This document shows, piece by piece, positions 21,608 through 32,923 of a DNA stretch of 64,000 nt; positions within the stretch are counted from its first letter, which is position 1; each line of letters starts with the position of its first letter. Both the position numbers and the translations under genes were made by a program. The notes under the pieces were generated by a model. It did not search any database, was not told the origin of the DNA, and saw nothing but the letters and a program-made list of their open reading frames with translations. The stretch is from contig NC_092406.1 of the NCBI RefSeq assembly GCF_009017415.1, positions 2,418,001 to 2,482,000 on the forward strand. The letters are read 5' to 3'. This DNA comes from Aspergillus flavus (taxonomy: Eukaryota > Ascomycota > Eurotiomycetes > Eurotiales > Aspergillaceae).

Positions 21608-23997
21608 ATGGAAAGCTCGTTTCCAAATGTCATGAACCCATCGGAGAGGAGCGACATAGGGGCGCCGCCGATGGTTGTTCAACAGTATGCAAGGTATCCA
21701 CCTACGTTGGAACCTGGATTACAGAGCGCTTCCTCTCTAGGCAGTGCTCGCAGCCGAATGGCGGCCTCCAAATCTCCCCCACTTCATCGCAAAGCAACTC
21801 CGCGCAGTATACAATCCTCGCCGACAGTTCCGCGACCGGCCATTCCCCCATCATCTGCTGCACGCTCGGGGCCATCGATGTCCCCTCCAGTGTACGATCC
21901 TCTCCGCCAAAGACAACCGCCTAGAGAGTCCTTAGACCAAGCAGAGTCCCGATCGCTGCCATCCCGTGACATTACAGATGAAACCATTGATGACGCTTAC
22001 GTGATGTTTATTTTCTATTGTAATCCAAATGTGCCTCTGTCTGTAGACACTAGCGAGTTGCGAAAGACTTTCCGGTGCCCCCCACGGAGTGACGGTAAAA
22101 GCTTCAGTATCTTCACGCTCTGGGAACTCATTCGGAAACTAGACAGCAAAGAATTGAAAACGTGGATATCTTTGGCGACCGAGTTGGGAGTGGAACCGCC
22201 TGATTTGGAGCAGGGGCAAAGCACGCAAAAGGTCCAGCAATATGCTGTTCGCCTAAAGGTCGGTCCTGGGTTTTATTCTGTTATGGGATCCTTACTGAAT
22301 TATCATAGCGCTGGATGCGAGCGATGCATGTTGATGCTTTCTTTGAATATTGCCTCGGACATCCTCATCCTTATTATACTCAGCTTCCTGCCAATAATGC
22401 AGTGGTCAGCGAGAGTCGCGACGGAGTGCCTTTAGAAGAGGACCTCGCTTTACGAGCCCTCGTCCCTCAGTGGAAACCCAAGCGAGGTAGAAAGCGAGCG
22501 GAAGAGAGGGAGAGTATAAATGATAGATTATCCAAACGGCCGCAGCTCGATACCTCTGTGGGCATCTTACACACGAGTACATTCCCAGCTCACTCGGCCA
22601 CTTTTCCTCAAAGTGCAATTCCATTCAGCGCCTTCCCTGATGAGATCGAGCCTAATGATCCATGGATAGCAGCCACGTCCTCATTTGGAGCGAATGGCCC
22701 GTCAGGGAACCCGGTTCCTCAACAAGGCCAGGACCTTCGGTGGAGATCAGTTGAGCGAGAGGCTTCACCTTCAAGTTACCCGCACTCTGCAATTCTTCCT
22801 AGGGGCCACCATCCATCCGACGTATTTCTTCCTCCTACGGAGCCTCGGTCAGCGGTTACGCCGTCGTCCGAGAAGTCGCGCCCTAAACGGCGTCATGGAC
22901 CAGCTGTTTCATCTGCCTGGCCGACCAACAATGGATCGTCTACTGGGAAAACTCGGGGACGACCTCCCGGTCGCGGGACAACATCCGGTCCCTTTTCCTC
23001 TTTTCCAGTGAACCCTAGTCGCTCCGAACCATCCCATTTGCACAGCTCCAACGCAAGACCTCCTTCCATTATCCTAGACCAAGATCCTTCCGGCCGCTAT
23101 TCCAACGCTCAATACCAGCAATCTCCTACGCCATTTCCTGGCGGTAATAGACCAAACAAACTCCAGCTGCAAGTCCCTCAGCACCCAGGCGCGCCAGTCC
23201 GTCTCGCGACACCGCCAACACTAATGGTGAACGGCGTCAACAATGCGTCTTTTAAAGTTGAGGGACAGCAGCGTAACAGCACTTCAGCTCCTCCACACGA
23301 CACTACTGGCGCAGCAACAAACGCTCCAACTGGTGCACATCGCAGTACTAACCCGAATGCAGACATTTCGTCTGATGAGCTTGTTCGTGTGCTCTCCAGT
23401 GATTTGCTGCACGGAAGAGTAACTGGTCGCCCCACTCCTTTAAGTGTTGAAGAGGCCCGAACACTCTCTTTGTCCATGGTCGCTAATTTGACTGCTTCGT
23501 ATTCTCAACTGCCTTTGGGGATGCCAGTTCTTTTGTCAGCTCTGCATCTCGGGCTGGGGCAGCATTTTGGCTACCCTGGCGTAACAGAGAGTGCGATGAC
23601 GATAGATATTAAAGCGCCGACTGCGCCTTCCGTCGATGCATCAGTGGCACCTAGCACTGAGGAACGCTCGTCAAATTTCACATATACTATCTTTCAGGAA
23701 TATAAGCATGGGCTGCATTTCTCGACGAAGGTCACTTACGGTGGTTTCACTATCAACAAGCTGGAAGCCAACAAAACTGGCAATGCGCCCGGAGTGACAG
23801 AGGACCTGGACAATAGTTTGGCGGATGTGAATAGCTCGACAGATGGCGAATTCGAAGTGGATGGTGCAGAGAATGCTGTTCCTGAGATGACCTGGAAACA
23901 ACGGTACATAAAGCTTCGCTCCCAGATGCAGAAAAAGGAGCGTGCCTTGTCCCAGTACAAGCGCAAGATTCTGGAGTCTGTGATGGCAGACATCTAA
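21608..23997 (+). CDS. ARS-binding protein 2 (Abp2) family protein
   Basis: Two exons (21608-22258, 22309-23997), 779 aa. Residues about 120-242 match the Abp2 domain (PF09441 type), first described in a fission yeast protein that binds autonomously replicating sequences: TFRCPPRSDGKSFSIFTLWE, then LKTWISLATELGVEPPD and, across the intron, QQYAVRLKRWMRAMHVDAFF followed by EYCLGHPHPYY. The splice at AAG/CGC restores RLKRWMRAM. Basic KPKRGRKRAE (about 273) and TRGRPPGRG (about 433-440) look like AT-hooks, which would favour AT-rich DNA. The C-terminal third ends in a short coiled coil (WKQRYIKLRSQMQKKERAL). Likely nuclear; a role at replication origins is known only for the yeast relative and is inferred here. 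Confidence 0.85.
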
Positions 23998-24515
23998 GCC
24001 ATTGCTACAGTTGTAGATTTCAGTGCGCAGGAAGACTGACTACCAACTGCACTGTTGTTTTGCGCATGTTATCTCATTTACTTGCTTCATAGCAAGCTTC
24101 GTTCTTTAAAGATGTATCTAGACATGATCTTCCATCTGTATTCCTGGAAGCATTCTGTTCTGTGTTTAGTTTAGGTTTTCTACAGATACCCCCTGAGCGG
24201 CCTCGTTTGTTGTCTGAATTAAAGCATGTTATAGAGCAACACCTAAGGCGGGACTGAGTGCTCTTTGCACATACTTCCATACACGCTCCTTACGTGAAGT
24301 GTCCATGTGCGCTCTGTACTTCGGAGATTCGTAATTAGATAGGAGAACCCCTTCGTCATGCCAAAGCAAACACCCAATCTTCAAAACTTTGGGAAGCATA
24401 TGAACCCGTCTCCGACTGCAGAGAGAAAAAGACACAGAAAACCCCTAGCTTGAACACACCCAATCGCCAAGCCAACAAGACATTTTCAATCTTCTTCCTC
24501 CACCTAGAGAGACTT
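23998..24515. other. Convergent intergenic region
   Basis: 518 bp between the Abp2-like gene (+) and Myb-like paralogue D (-). Only presumed 3' UTR sequence. Confidence 0.4.
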
Positions 24516-25204
24516 TCAAGCATCCTCATCAGAATCCTCCCCCTCAGCCTGCACATATCCATCCCCACCGTCAGTCAGCAATGCAGAATTGATCAAATAA
24601 AGCATCATCACTAACCCCAAGCACAGCCTCATCGATCTCAGTATCCTCTCCAGAGGAATGCTCTTCAACCTTTGCCAAGTCAGTCCTTTGCTTAACCAAT
24701 ACTTCCGCGAGGGCAACGGCAAACACCTTCATCGCTTTCCCCTTCTTGGCAGCGGCCTTCTTTGACGCAGCTGTCTTCGGTGCCGTCTTGCGCTTTGCGA
24801 CCGATGACTTGGTAGGAGTCTTCTTTGGGCTTGGGACTGGGCTGTCGGCTGAGGATCCAGCGCCAGGGGCGTTGTTGCGACCTTTTGAGAGTCGCTCGTA
24901 GCGTTTCGCGCTGGGTAACCACTCAGGCCTGTTTTGGACAAGAAAAATAGGAGAACGGATGGAAGGACTTACGCAGCTCCTCTGGAGACGATGCTGCATT
25001 CTTTCGCAACTTCTCCGAAATCAACCTGTGAGTGATGCAAAATGACGTTGTAATCAGTTCTGAATGCTCAAGTGGAGGTTTGGACGGAATGTGTCGGCTG
25101 TCCAAACAGTGTCTGCGTGTGAGCCCTCTTACCTTGCCGCTGTTTGCGTGACGGACGCAGCTAAGGAGGAATTCAATCTGCTCGGAGTCGGTGATTGGAG
25201 CCAT
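24516..25204 (-). CDS. Small Myb/SANT-like protein with Lys/Ala-rich tail (paralogue D)
   Basis: Four exons (25204-25133, 25025-24973, 24910-24616, 24548-24516), 150 aa. The domain is MAPITDSEQIEFLLSCVRHA, then NSGKVDFGEVAKECSIVS and RGAAAKRYERLSKG. The third exon must begin at 24910 to give GAAAKRYERL; an upstream AG would insert a non-family segment. The central tail is histone-H1-like, rich in K, A and P (KRKTAPKTAASKKAAAKKGK), and the last exon adds an acidic end (EGEDSDEDA). If the last intron is not removed, the frame ends in a different short tail. Tandem with E and F on the same strand. Probably chromatin-associated; function unknown. Confidence 0.78.
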
Positions 25205-25823
25205 GTTGAGTGGTTTTTCGAGTTTGATGTGGTCTTTCCAAGGAGATCTTCAGCTAGAAGCACTCTCTGAGAGTACGTATCAGTAAGCTTGTAGGAGATG
25301 TTTGAGTGGACAGAAGGGGGAAACTGGAAGGGAAGAGATTCGAAGGAGAATGGAGAGAGAAATAACACTGGGGTTGCTTAGACAAAAGACAGGTAGATGC
25401 AATGACATGCGCTGAGCAGTGAATGAATACAGTAGAGTGAGGATGCGTACGTTGATTTGCCGACTCTTCTTGTCTAGATGTGCTTCACTTTCCAGACTCG
25501 CTGTTGAGCCACACAAAAGTTGAATAAAAGGTGGTTCTTCTGATCTACTTATTCTATATTCAGATGCTACTAAATGACTTACGGATGCTATTTTCACTGC
25601 GGCATCATTTTAGCTGGGCCTCATGTAGTTTCAAGATTCAACCAGCGGCTCTTGTTCTCAATATGTAACAAATCATAAGCAGGACCCCGCCAACCATCTG
25701 AAACCCTTCGAAGTAGAGGATAAAATCAAGGCGACGCAGCGTCGACTAAGAAATGTTTGTCGTAGGCACCGTATATTGAACGATGTCAGACTCACGAATG
25801 CCCAGTAGATTCAAAATACCCAT
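25205..25823. other. Intergenic region between Myb-like paralogues D and E
   Basis: 619 bp that should include the promoter of D and the 3' end of E. No element recognised. Confidence 0.4.
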
Positions 25824-26518
25824 CTACGCCATTTCGAAGCCCTCGCTGTCCTCATACTTCACCATAGCGTCATTGACCGCGTCAAGAAGATTAACGTCAA
25901 TGCTCTCATCCTTAACATTCTCAGTCTTAATCTTCGGCTCCAAAGTTGGCTTAGGATGCTTGTCTCCCTTAGTGGGTCCAAGATCAGTAGCCGGGATAGG
26001 AGCCGAAGTCACTTTGGCTCCCTTCCTGACCCCCTTTTTAGGAGTTGACTTGACCTTGGGAACCTCAACCGCGATAATAGTTTCGGCCTCGGAGTTGTCC
26101 GTGACGAAGGGGTCTTCAGATTCCCCGGTTTTGGCCACGTTTTTCTTTCTTCCAGCACCAGCGCCCTTGCGCTTGCCTTGTCCAGAGGGGGCAGTGGGAG
26201 AAGTAGTCGAAGTAGTGCTCGCATTTGTCGGCTTAGTCGTAGCCTCGAGATTGGTGAAGCCGTACCGCTTGCGAAGGGCACGGAACCTGTTGGCAACAGA
26301 TGCAGTGTTGGTATAGCCCAACGCGGCTCCAACATTGGCCAAAATAACCTGAATAGATATCAGCAATGCTAAACCCAATGGTAGTAAGGCTTGTTCGTGG
26401 ACTATCTGCTTACAGCCCTACTCTCGTCAATGTTTCGCAGGCACTCGATAATGAACCGGGCATCTTGCTGGTTCAGAAACTCGCCCTCTTCAGGAGTGGT
26501 GCTCCGGCCGGATGCCAT
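25824..26518 (-). CDS. Small Myb/SANT-like domain protein (paralogue E)
   Basis: Two exons (26518-26414, 26348-25824), 209 aa. The domain spans residues about 14-75: LNQQDARFIIECLRNIDESR, then AVILANVGAALGY and TNTASVANRFRALRKRYGF. The intron sits in phase 0 between the first helix and the second, as in A, D and F. The tail has two basic patches (QGKRKGAGAGRKKN, PKKGVRKGAK) and two psi-K-x-E motifs near the end (IKTE, VKDE). It ends in DAVNDAMVKYEDSEGFEMA, a predicted acidic helix. Likely nuclear. Function unknown. Confidence 0.82.
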
Positions 26519-27310
26519 GGTCTCCAATGGCTGATCGTGGGGATTTGTCGGTTTGTAGGAAACTTGACTTGGAAGTAATAATATGATGGAAAGTCACCAA
26601 TGTATTCAGTTCACTTTGGAAGTGAGGTGATAATGGCACGTAGGAGTGATGGTGAATGGATACGAACTGTAGGTGAGGAACACACTGAAAGAGGTGAGAA
26701 AACCAGTGGTATATTTTTGCACACAATGGATGGAGTGATTGGGAATAAAATTTCAGACTTCGTCCAGCTTGATGGGTGTTGGTTTAGTATCCTACTATTG
26801 TGTCATTGGTTTGGTGAATTGAGATGACTGTCATCACGGTGATAGAGAGTTGTGTTAGAGAGACAAGGTGATGCGACATAATCACTTTCTATGCAATAAA
26901 GAAGAAACATATAGGCCTTACAGCTAAATTGTTACATGTGAGATCAAGTAGAGGTTCTTATCTACTATTGCCTACCATGTCAGTGGCAGTCGGATCTCTT
27001 ATCTAGGCCTTACATGGTTTCATGAAGCAACCGGTGGCTCTCGGTCTCGATATGTAGCGACTCGCTTGTCCGTGCAATAACCTCGGTATCAAGCTAATTA
27101 TGTAGATAAGTTTCTGTACGAGTAAAGCATGAAATCGAACCTCCTTCTACATGCTACTTGGAGTCCGTCGTAGACCCTGCCGCCCAGATCTATTCTAGAA
27201 GACACAATAACCATCTCTAAAATAGTGTTGTAGCATCAAAGACAAAAGTGCTAAAAGTACATGTGTAGAAAGCTATTACAGACACGTAAACAAGTACACA
27301 AAAGATCTCA
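26519..27310. other. Intergenic region between Myb-like paralogues E and F
   Basis: 792 bp holding the presumed promoter of E and 3' UTR of F. No other gene or repeat recognised. Confidence 0.4.
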
Positions 27311-28085
27311 TCAACCCTTATGCTCTCTAGCAATATTCAGTCCAGGCGCAAACATGCCACAGAACTCCACCTCGCCGCTGCTTGCATTCACCACCTCCAC
27401 TTGTGGTTCTTCCACCTTGATGAAAACGTCGCTCAACCTATGATCCTCATCTGACTCCAACTTTGTAGGAGGCCAGGAGTAAGCTGAACTCGGCTGGCGC
27501 TCAAATCCGATTGTAGGGCTCAAGAAGCTCGAGGTCGCACTGTACGTTGTCAATTCAGTAGGAGACACTGTCATTTGGGCGTAAGGAGGGGTGATTGTCC
27601 TGGCAGGCGAGTCCGATATTATATGATATGTGACGCCGGGGATATCAGCCAAGGCCGGGAACCCTTGGGCATGTGGATCGGCCTTGATATAGGAAGTTGG
27701 CTCGCTTGAAGATGCCAGAGGTTCTTGTTTGAGCACCGGTTTCATATCAGGGGAATTGGCTTCTTTCAGCAAGTCTGCCTTGCAAGGGCTTAGTTTGGAC
27801 CTATTCGGGCTTTTTTTGGTACGAGACGCTCGGGGTGTTGATGTGATGCCTTCCATCTGCTGCCTGAAGCGAGAGTAACGCATTCGGGCTGCATGACCGT
27901 TGGAGATCTCGAGTTGATTTGCAACGAGGCCCCAATCAATCTGTTCAACTGCTCAGCTGGCTCACATGTTATAGTTCTGGAAGTCAACTTACTGATTTGA
28001 GATCAAGCTGTTTGATGATGGTATACAAGAACTTGACTGTCGGGCCGTCAGTCGGCATGGCTTTGCTACGTCGGACGGTGGTCAT
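27311..28085 (-). CDS. Small Myb/SANT-like domain protein (paralogue F)
   Basis: Two exons (28085-27993, 27940-27311), 240 aa. The domain reads TVKFLYTIIKQLDLKS, then IDWGLVANQLEISNGHAARM and RYSRFRQQMEG. This is the most typical member, with the family's ISNGHAARMRYSRF helix. The phase-0 intron falls at LKS/IDW, equivalent to the intron in A, D and E. A basic linker RTKKSPNRSK follows, then a long P/S/T-rich tail with LKQE and IKVE (SUMO-type motifs). Highly similar proteins are widespread in Aspergillus, mostly without assigned function. Confidence 0.85.
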
Positions 28086-29268
28086 GGCTGCAATCCAAAC
28101 AGAAGAGAGCCGAAAAATGAAGTTAGATTAATTATGCTGATGAAACACTTAGTAGATGCTCAAGTTGTGCTAGAAGATTGGAAATCTGAAGTTGACAGAA
28201 GAACATGCACTTTGGCGCACAGAAGGTGGAATATATAGACCACTTCCTCCCATATATTGAAAGTATCCAGTATTGCTAAGCAGAGCGGTAATTAAAAACA
28301 AAGACAGGTTGTTATACTACTGTTAGACTTAGCTGAGAGAAGTAAAGTACCTTTGTCATCTACAAAGAATGAATGGATAGCTTTGTAGTCCCGGAGACGC
28401 CACCTGCATGTCTCATCTGTTCCATTCTAGCTAATAATATAATCCTCTAACAGGAAAGATAAACTGAGTTTGGGGCGAATCTATTTCACTGCAAATAGAG
28501 CACAACAAATACAGGGTTTCGTTGGTGACTTTATGTACTATTATCACGTGGATTTGTTTTTGCCCTGAATCAACTATATCCTTAAACTTGGAGGCAAACA
28601 GACATTGTTGATCTTGGAATGTCTTGTAGAGAATATTAATACAGTCAGTAAAAGATGAAAGCAACAAAAATATATCCATAGGGGCCGAGACCATTGTGAC
28701 CTCATAAATAAATAAACATTTTGTTTCTTGTCAAAATATTCTGCGCACTACCTTACCAGTCAAGAATATAGTGAAAATAATACATATATTCAATAGTCAT
28801 TGTTCTTTGTATGTGGAGTACTAGTTCCTGCAGAAATCCATCTCAGGAGCTTAAGAATTAGTCTCTCATTTTGAGCCATGTCTGTGTGATTAGGATATAC
28901 AAACTGTTACGATAGACTATTGCCCACTCTCAGTCTTCAGCGCTGCACTTACCATATATGGTATTCTACGTAAGGGGCAACAACTTTTCCTTGTTAGGTG
29001 CCTACAGCGGTGACTCGATGCCTAAAACGCTGATTAGTGCTTAGGAGCGTCAGCTACAAAATGATTTATCACATTAGCCTACATTATACTAGAAAAACTG
29101 AACAATTTCCGTCTGCCTTGAATGTAGGGTTTGATATGTAGGGTGGGTCATGACTAATCTTATCAAGGACTGCCCCTCCTCCCCACATGCTCACAAACGC
29201 TCATACATCTACGTATCAGTAATTGCTGCAAGATATTTTGTATAAAATTTGACCACTTTGCCGCCACA
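28086..29268. promoter_or_regulatory. AT-rich divergent intergenic region
   Basis: 1.18 kb between paralogue F (-) and the pfkB kinase gene (+), visibly AT-rich with many homopolymer runs between about 28260 and 28800. The only frame of note (28431-28694, -) has no features. It could be decayed repeat sequence; I could not identify an element. Confidence 0.4.
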
Positions 29269-30496
29269 ATGTCTTTGGTCGCCATAGGTGCATGCTATGT
29301 TGATACTATCTTAACGTTGGTTGGCACCACCTTCACCCGGCGCTTAAGTACACACTAGCTCATTATGTCTGTCCAGAACCCCTCATTACCCAGGCGAAGA
29401 TGAAAAACTACGCGCTACCAATATCTCACGGCGAAGAGGAGGCAACTGCCCTAACACCCTGGAGGTGCTCCAGCAATTGACCGTCCATAGCCCGTCGCAA
29501 ACAGGGGTATCGCTGAATCTTATTGCTGTTCTGCCAGCAAAATCTTCTATTGCAACTCAGCAAATCCAGTCTGCCTTTGAGCCTCGTGTTCAGCTCACCC
29601 ATTGTATCTATCGAGAGCAATATGCAGAGCCGGCTTCAAGTTATATCTTCAAAAGCCAGTCCTCTGGGAGCAGGACTATTGTTAACTATAATGAACTCCC
29701 GGAGATGACGGTCGAGGAGTTTAAGCGAATCGCAGACGACCTAGGTTCAAAGGCCACATGGTTTCATTTTGAGGTCCGCCAATTCTTTTGAGATCCTTTA
29801 GCATCAATGTACTTATAAATTGTAAATCTAGGGTCGCATACCTGATGTCACGCTGGCCTGTATACAATATCTTCGGCAACAGTTTCCTTCTTTGATAATC
29901 AGTGTCGAAGTAGAAAAGCCAGGACGAGAAGGCCTACAGGAGCTGGCTATGGAAGCTGACGTTGTCTTCTACTCCAAAAGCTGGGCTCAGGTAATCTCGC
30001 TCGCGCTTACAATGTTAAGAACTTTTTGCTAAGAGTTAAACAGGGAAATGGTTACACATCAGCCAAAGAGTGCCTCCAGAAGCAATCTCTAATTACACGC
30101 AAGGCGTGAGTGTCATGGTTTCTTTGCGCCGTCTCCCAAAGGCTGACTCGAGACATCAGGCAATTTCTCTTCTGCACATGGGGTGAGGAAGGTGCTGTGG
30201 CGCTAGAGACACGTTCTGGTGACATGATTCACAGTCCAGCTTATACTGCACCAGACTTCAAGGTTGTTGAGTAAGTAAATGACAAAAGTACACTGCTGAA
30301 CTAATCTCGCTAACACTATGTAAGTACTATTGGTGCTGGAGACACATTTATAGCTGGTATGCTATACGCATTGATTTATCGAGGTGATGCTTGGGGCCTT
30401 TCACAAAAACTAGGTTTTGCAAATCGGGTGGCAGGCATGAAAGTAGCGCAAGAAGGCTTCTCCGGTCTGGAAAGGGCGTTGAACTCATATCCTTGA
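29269..30496 (+). CDS. pfkB-family carbohydrate kinase (ketohexokinase/ribokinase-like)
   Basis: Six exons (29269-29315, 29377-29773, 29832-29990, 30044-30105, 30160-30270, 30325-30496), 315 aa. The N-terminus gives a first beta strand GACYVDTILTTPHYPGEDEK, followed by RRGGNCPNTLEVL, the G-G-N sugar-binding signature of ribokinase-like enzymes. The C-terminal pfkB signature DTIGAGDTFIAGML, with the catalytic aspartate in GAGD, is restored by splicing GA/T at 30270/30325. Spacing and length suit ketohexokinase-type enzymes, which phosphorylate a sugar with ATP; the sugar is not certain. Every intron join keeps frame and restores conserved sequence, so the gene appears intact. It is followed on the same strand by BRX1. 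Confidence 0.85.
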
Positions 30497-30982
30497 ATCA
30501 AGGGTTTAGCGCGCATATGTAAAATACTGTTCCATATCAAAAATAAGCTCCCCGTGAGATACAACTTGCTATGAAGTACGAAATTAGATCTAACAAATGT
30601 AGCAAGAGATCACCACAAAAAACTGGTGTATATATTTGGTAGAGTTCAAGGCGATACTTTTACTTAGCTGAACTTCCTTATGCAGTATTATTTTTCCATT
30701 TATCTTGAATCATTGTATACTTGTAGTAAGTATGACATGACCACAACAAGACGACTCCCTGCTAGAATGTCGGCTCAATGGTATGTACGTTGATAGAGGT
30801 ACTCCGTACTTATCATGAGTTGCCTTTTTCGATACTATCACGTGAGAGATAAACTGCGGCACAAAGATTTGGAAGGCGGTGAGCTTTAGAAAAATATTCT
30901 GCCCGCAACTTTTTTGGAAGCTTTTCGCTGCGCCGATCAACAACTTAGATTTTCTCTAAACCAGTCTATTTCCCAATTCACA
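30497..30982. promoter_or_regulatory. Intergenic region upstream of BRX1
   Basis: 486 bp with no gene. A sequence GCGGTGAGCT at 30876-30885 matches nine of ten bases of the PAC element found upstream of yeast ribosome biogenesis genes, about 100 bp before the BRX1 start, followed by an A-rich stretch. Confidence 0.45.
30876..30885 (+). promoter_or_regulatory. PAC-like element
   Basis: GCGGTGAGCT differs from the yeast PAC consensus GCGATGAGCT at one base and lies 98 bp upstream of the BRX1 ATG. Position and gene function fit; one match alone could be chance. Confidence 0.3.
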
Positions 30983-32144
30983 ATGGCGGCAGTATATAAG
31001 TCAGTATCCAAGAAGCAGGCTAAGCAGCTTGCCAGAGAGCAAGAGCAGGACGACTCAGACGCAGAAATGGCCGACATGGCTGACCTTCTCGCCGACGCCG
31101 ACGATACAAGCGACAGCGAAGAGGAGGAAGAAGAAGACTTGGAATCAGCCAAGAAGCAGCTTGCTGCTGGGTATATGCCAAAGACTCGGGTACTTATGTT
31201 GACTTCCAGGGGTGTCACATCTCGGTATGTTCATATTGTCTTGGTCCGAATTGAACAAAAAGAACGGTATTGCTGATCGGTTTGATTCTAGCCATCGTCA
31301 CTTACTCGCCGACCTTGCTGGTCTACTCCCTCATACCCACAAAGAAAGCAAACTCGATACTAAAAAGAAGACCGCTGGATACAACTTACTTCTGAACGAT
31401 CTCGCCGACCTTCATTCATGCAACGTCATTTTCTTCCTTGAGGCTCGCAAGCGTGGTCAAGATTTGTACCTCTGGCTCGCTCGTCCCCCGAACGGACCTA
31501 CACTCAAGTTCCACGTTAACAACTTACACACTATGGGCGAACTGAATGCTGGATTCAGCGGCAACTGCTTGAAGGGTGGTCGTGGTGTTGTGGTTTTTGA
31601 TCGCTCATTCGACGAACAAGGCCCGGTCATGAGCCAGCCAGGCAACGAATACCGTGGACTGGTCCGGGAGATGCTGCGGGGTGTCTTCTCCGTCCCCAAG
31701 CGTGGCGTCAAGGGAATGAAGCCTTTCATCGACCGTATCATTGGTGTGTTTGGCGTCGACGGCAAGATTTGGATTCGCGTGTACGAAATCAGAGAGTCCG
31801 AAGCTGGAGGCAAAAAGAAGTCAGAGGATGGCGAGGAAGCTGTGAAGCCTGTACCCAAGGGCAAGGACGGTCTACCAGAGGTTTCTCTTGTCGAGGTCGG
31901 ACCTCGTTTCGTTTTGACGCCAATTGTCATCCTGGAAGGCAGCTTCGGTGGTCCTGTTATCTACGAGAACAAGGAATACGTGAGCCCGAACCAGGTCCGT
32001 CACGATATTCGGATTAGCAAGGCAGCCCGCCACGCGAAGCGCAGAGACATGCAAACCGATCGCTTCGCTAAGCGGACAAACTTGGGATTGGGAGAAGGCC
32101 AGCGCAAACCAGGTCCATTGGACAACAAGCAGCTGTTCGCATGA
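30983..32144 (+). CDS. BRX1: Ribosome biogenesis protein Brx1
   Basis: Two exons (30983-31224, 31292-32144), 364 aa. The protein starts MAAVYKSVSKKQAKQLARE with an acidic stretch (DTSDSEEEEEEDLES), then the Brix domain from about residue 65 to 280: TRVLMLTSRGVTSRHRHLLA, KKTAGYNLLLNDLADLHSCN, GPTLKFHVNNLHTMGEL and ISRLF-equivalent later segments ending FVLTPIVILEGSFGGP. The splice CG/C restores TSRHRHLL. Brx1 is a nucleolar factor needed for maturation of the 60S subunit and 27S pre-rRNA processing in yeast. The basic C-terminus (KAARHAKRRDM) is usual for the family. Identification is firm. Confidence 0.95.
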
Positions 32145-32923
32145 TTTTTTACTTTATCTCCGTTTCTTTTCATTCATTTTGTCTCTTCTTGTTAGTGTTA
32201 TTAGACTCGATATCCTAAGGGGATGTACATGTGTTTGAGATGCAAGGGGCACCTTATCATGGTCTAAAAGGCGTCTGGTGTGAAACAACATAATAAAAGT
32301 TCAAATGTCATGATGAATTCCAATCTAGGTCTTTCCACTGGCTGATAGGAATCGCTTAATTGTTTAAGCCGAACTATCGCATTAGGGCATCGTGCTGCAG
32401 GAACCGTGCGCATTTGACAGAGGGTGGTACCATAGCAACCAAGTATTGAGCGCTATTTATCCTTCGAACTTAGTACATACTTCATAAACTATGAATGATA
32501 TGAGATTTAAACGTAAGGGCGGAGATTAGATAAGCGCTGATATATAAGAGTCATAACATCCGCCTGGGGCTCGAGTCCATCCCTCCCTCAACCACCATGG
32601 CACTATTCTCGCCGTTCAGCCCTCTGCGGCTGTCTGGGCCTGACCTCCATATCACCATGTGTTCTTGTTTCTCTAAGGACCAGATTTGGTTTGTTTTAGA
32701 CAGCCCCAAGGGCGGGGTCTCGATTTAGTCCAACTTGCGATCGCGACGGCAGCGCTGGCTTGGGCCGCGACTGTCCACTATATCAAACAAAATCCACTAT
32801 CCAGCTGTGATATCTAAACTACCTACCTTTTGCGCTTTCATAGTGAGCCAGCAAGGTTCGGGCCCCAGTTTATGTTCGGCGATGACCACAGCTAACGAAT
32901 GTAGCTCAAAACATATAACAACC
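32145..32923. other. Intergenic region
   Basis: 779 bp between BRX1 and the F-box gene, both on the + strand. It includes the BRX1 3' UTR and the F-box promoter, plus in-frame sequence before the F-box start that does not look protein-coding. Nothing else noted. Confidence 0.4.

Noticed and set aside
32735..32923. In-frame upstream extension of the F-box protein at 32924
   Set aside because: The extension has no ATG until 32882, does not look like conserved protein, and the F-box fits an N-terminal start at 32924.
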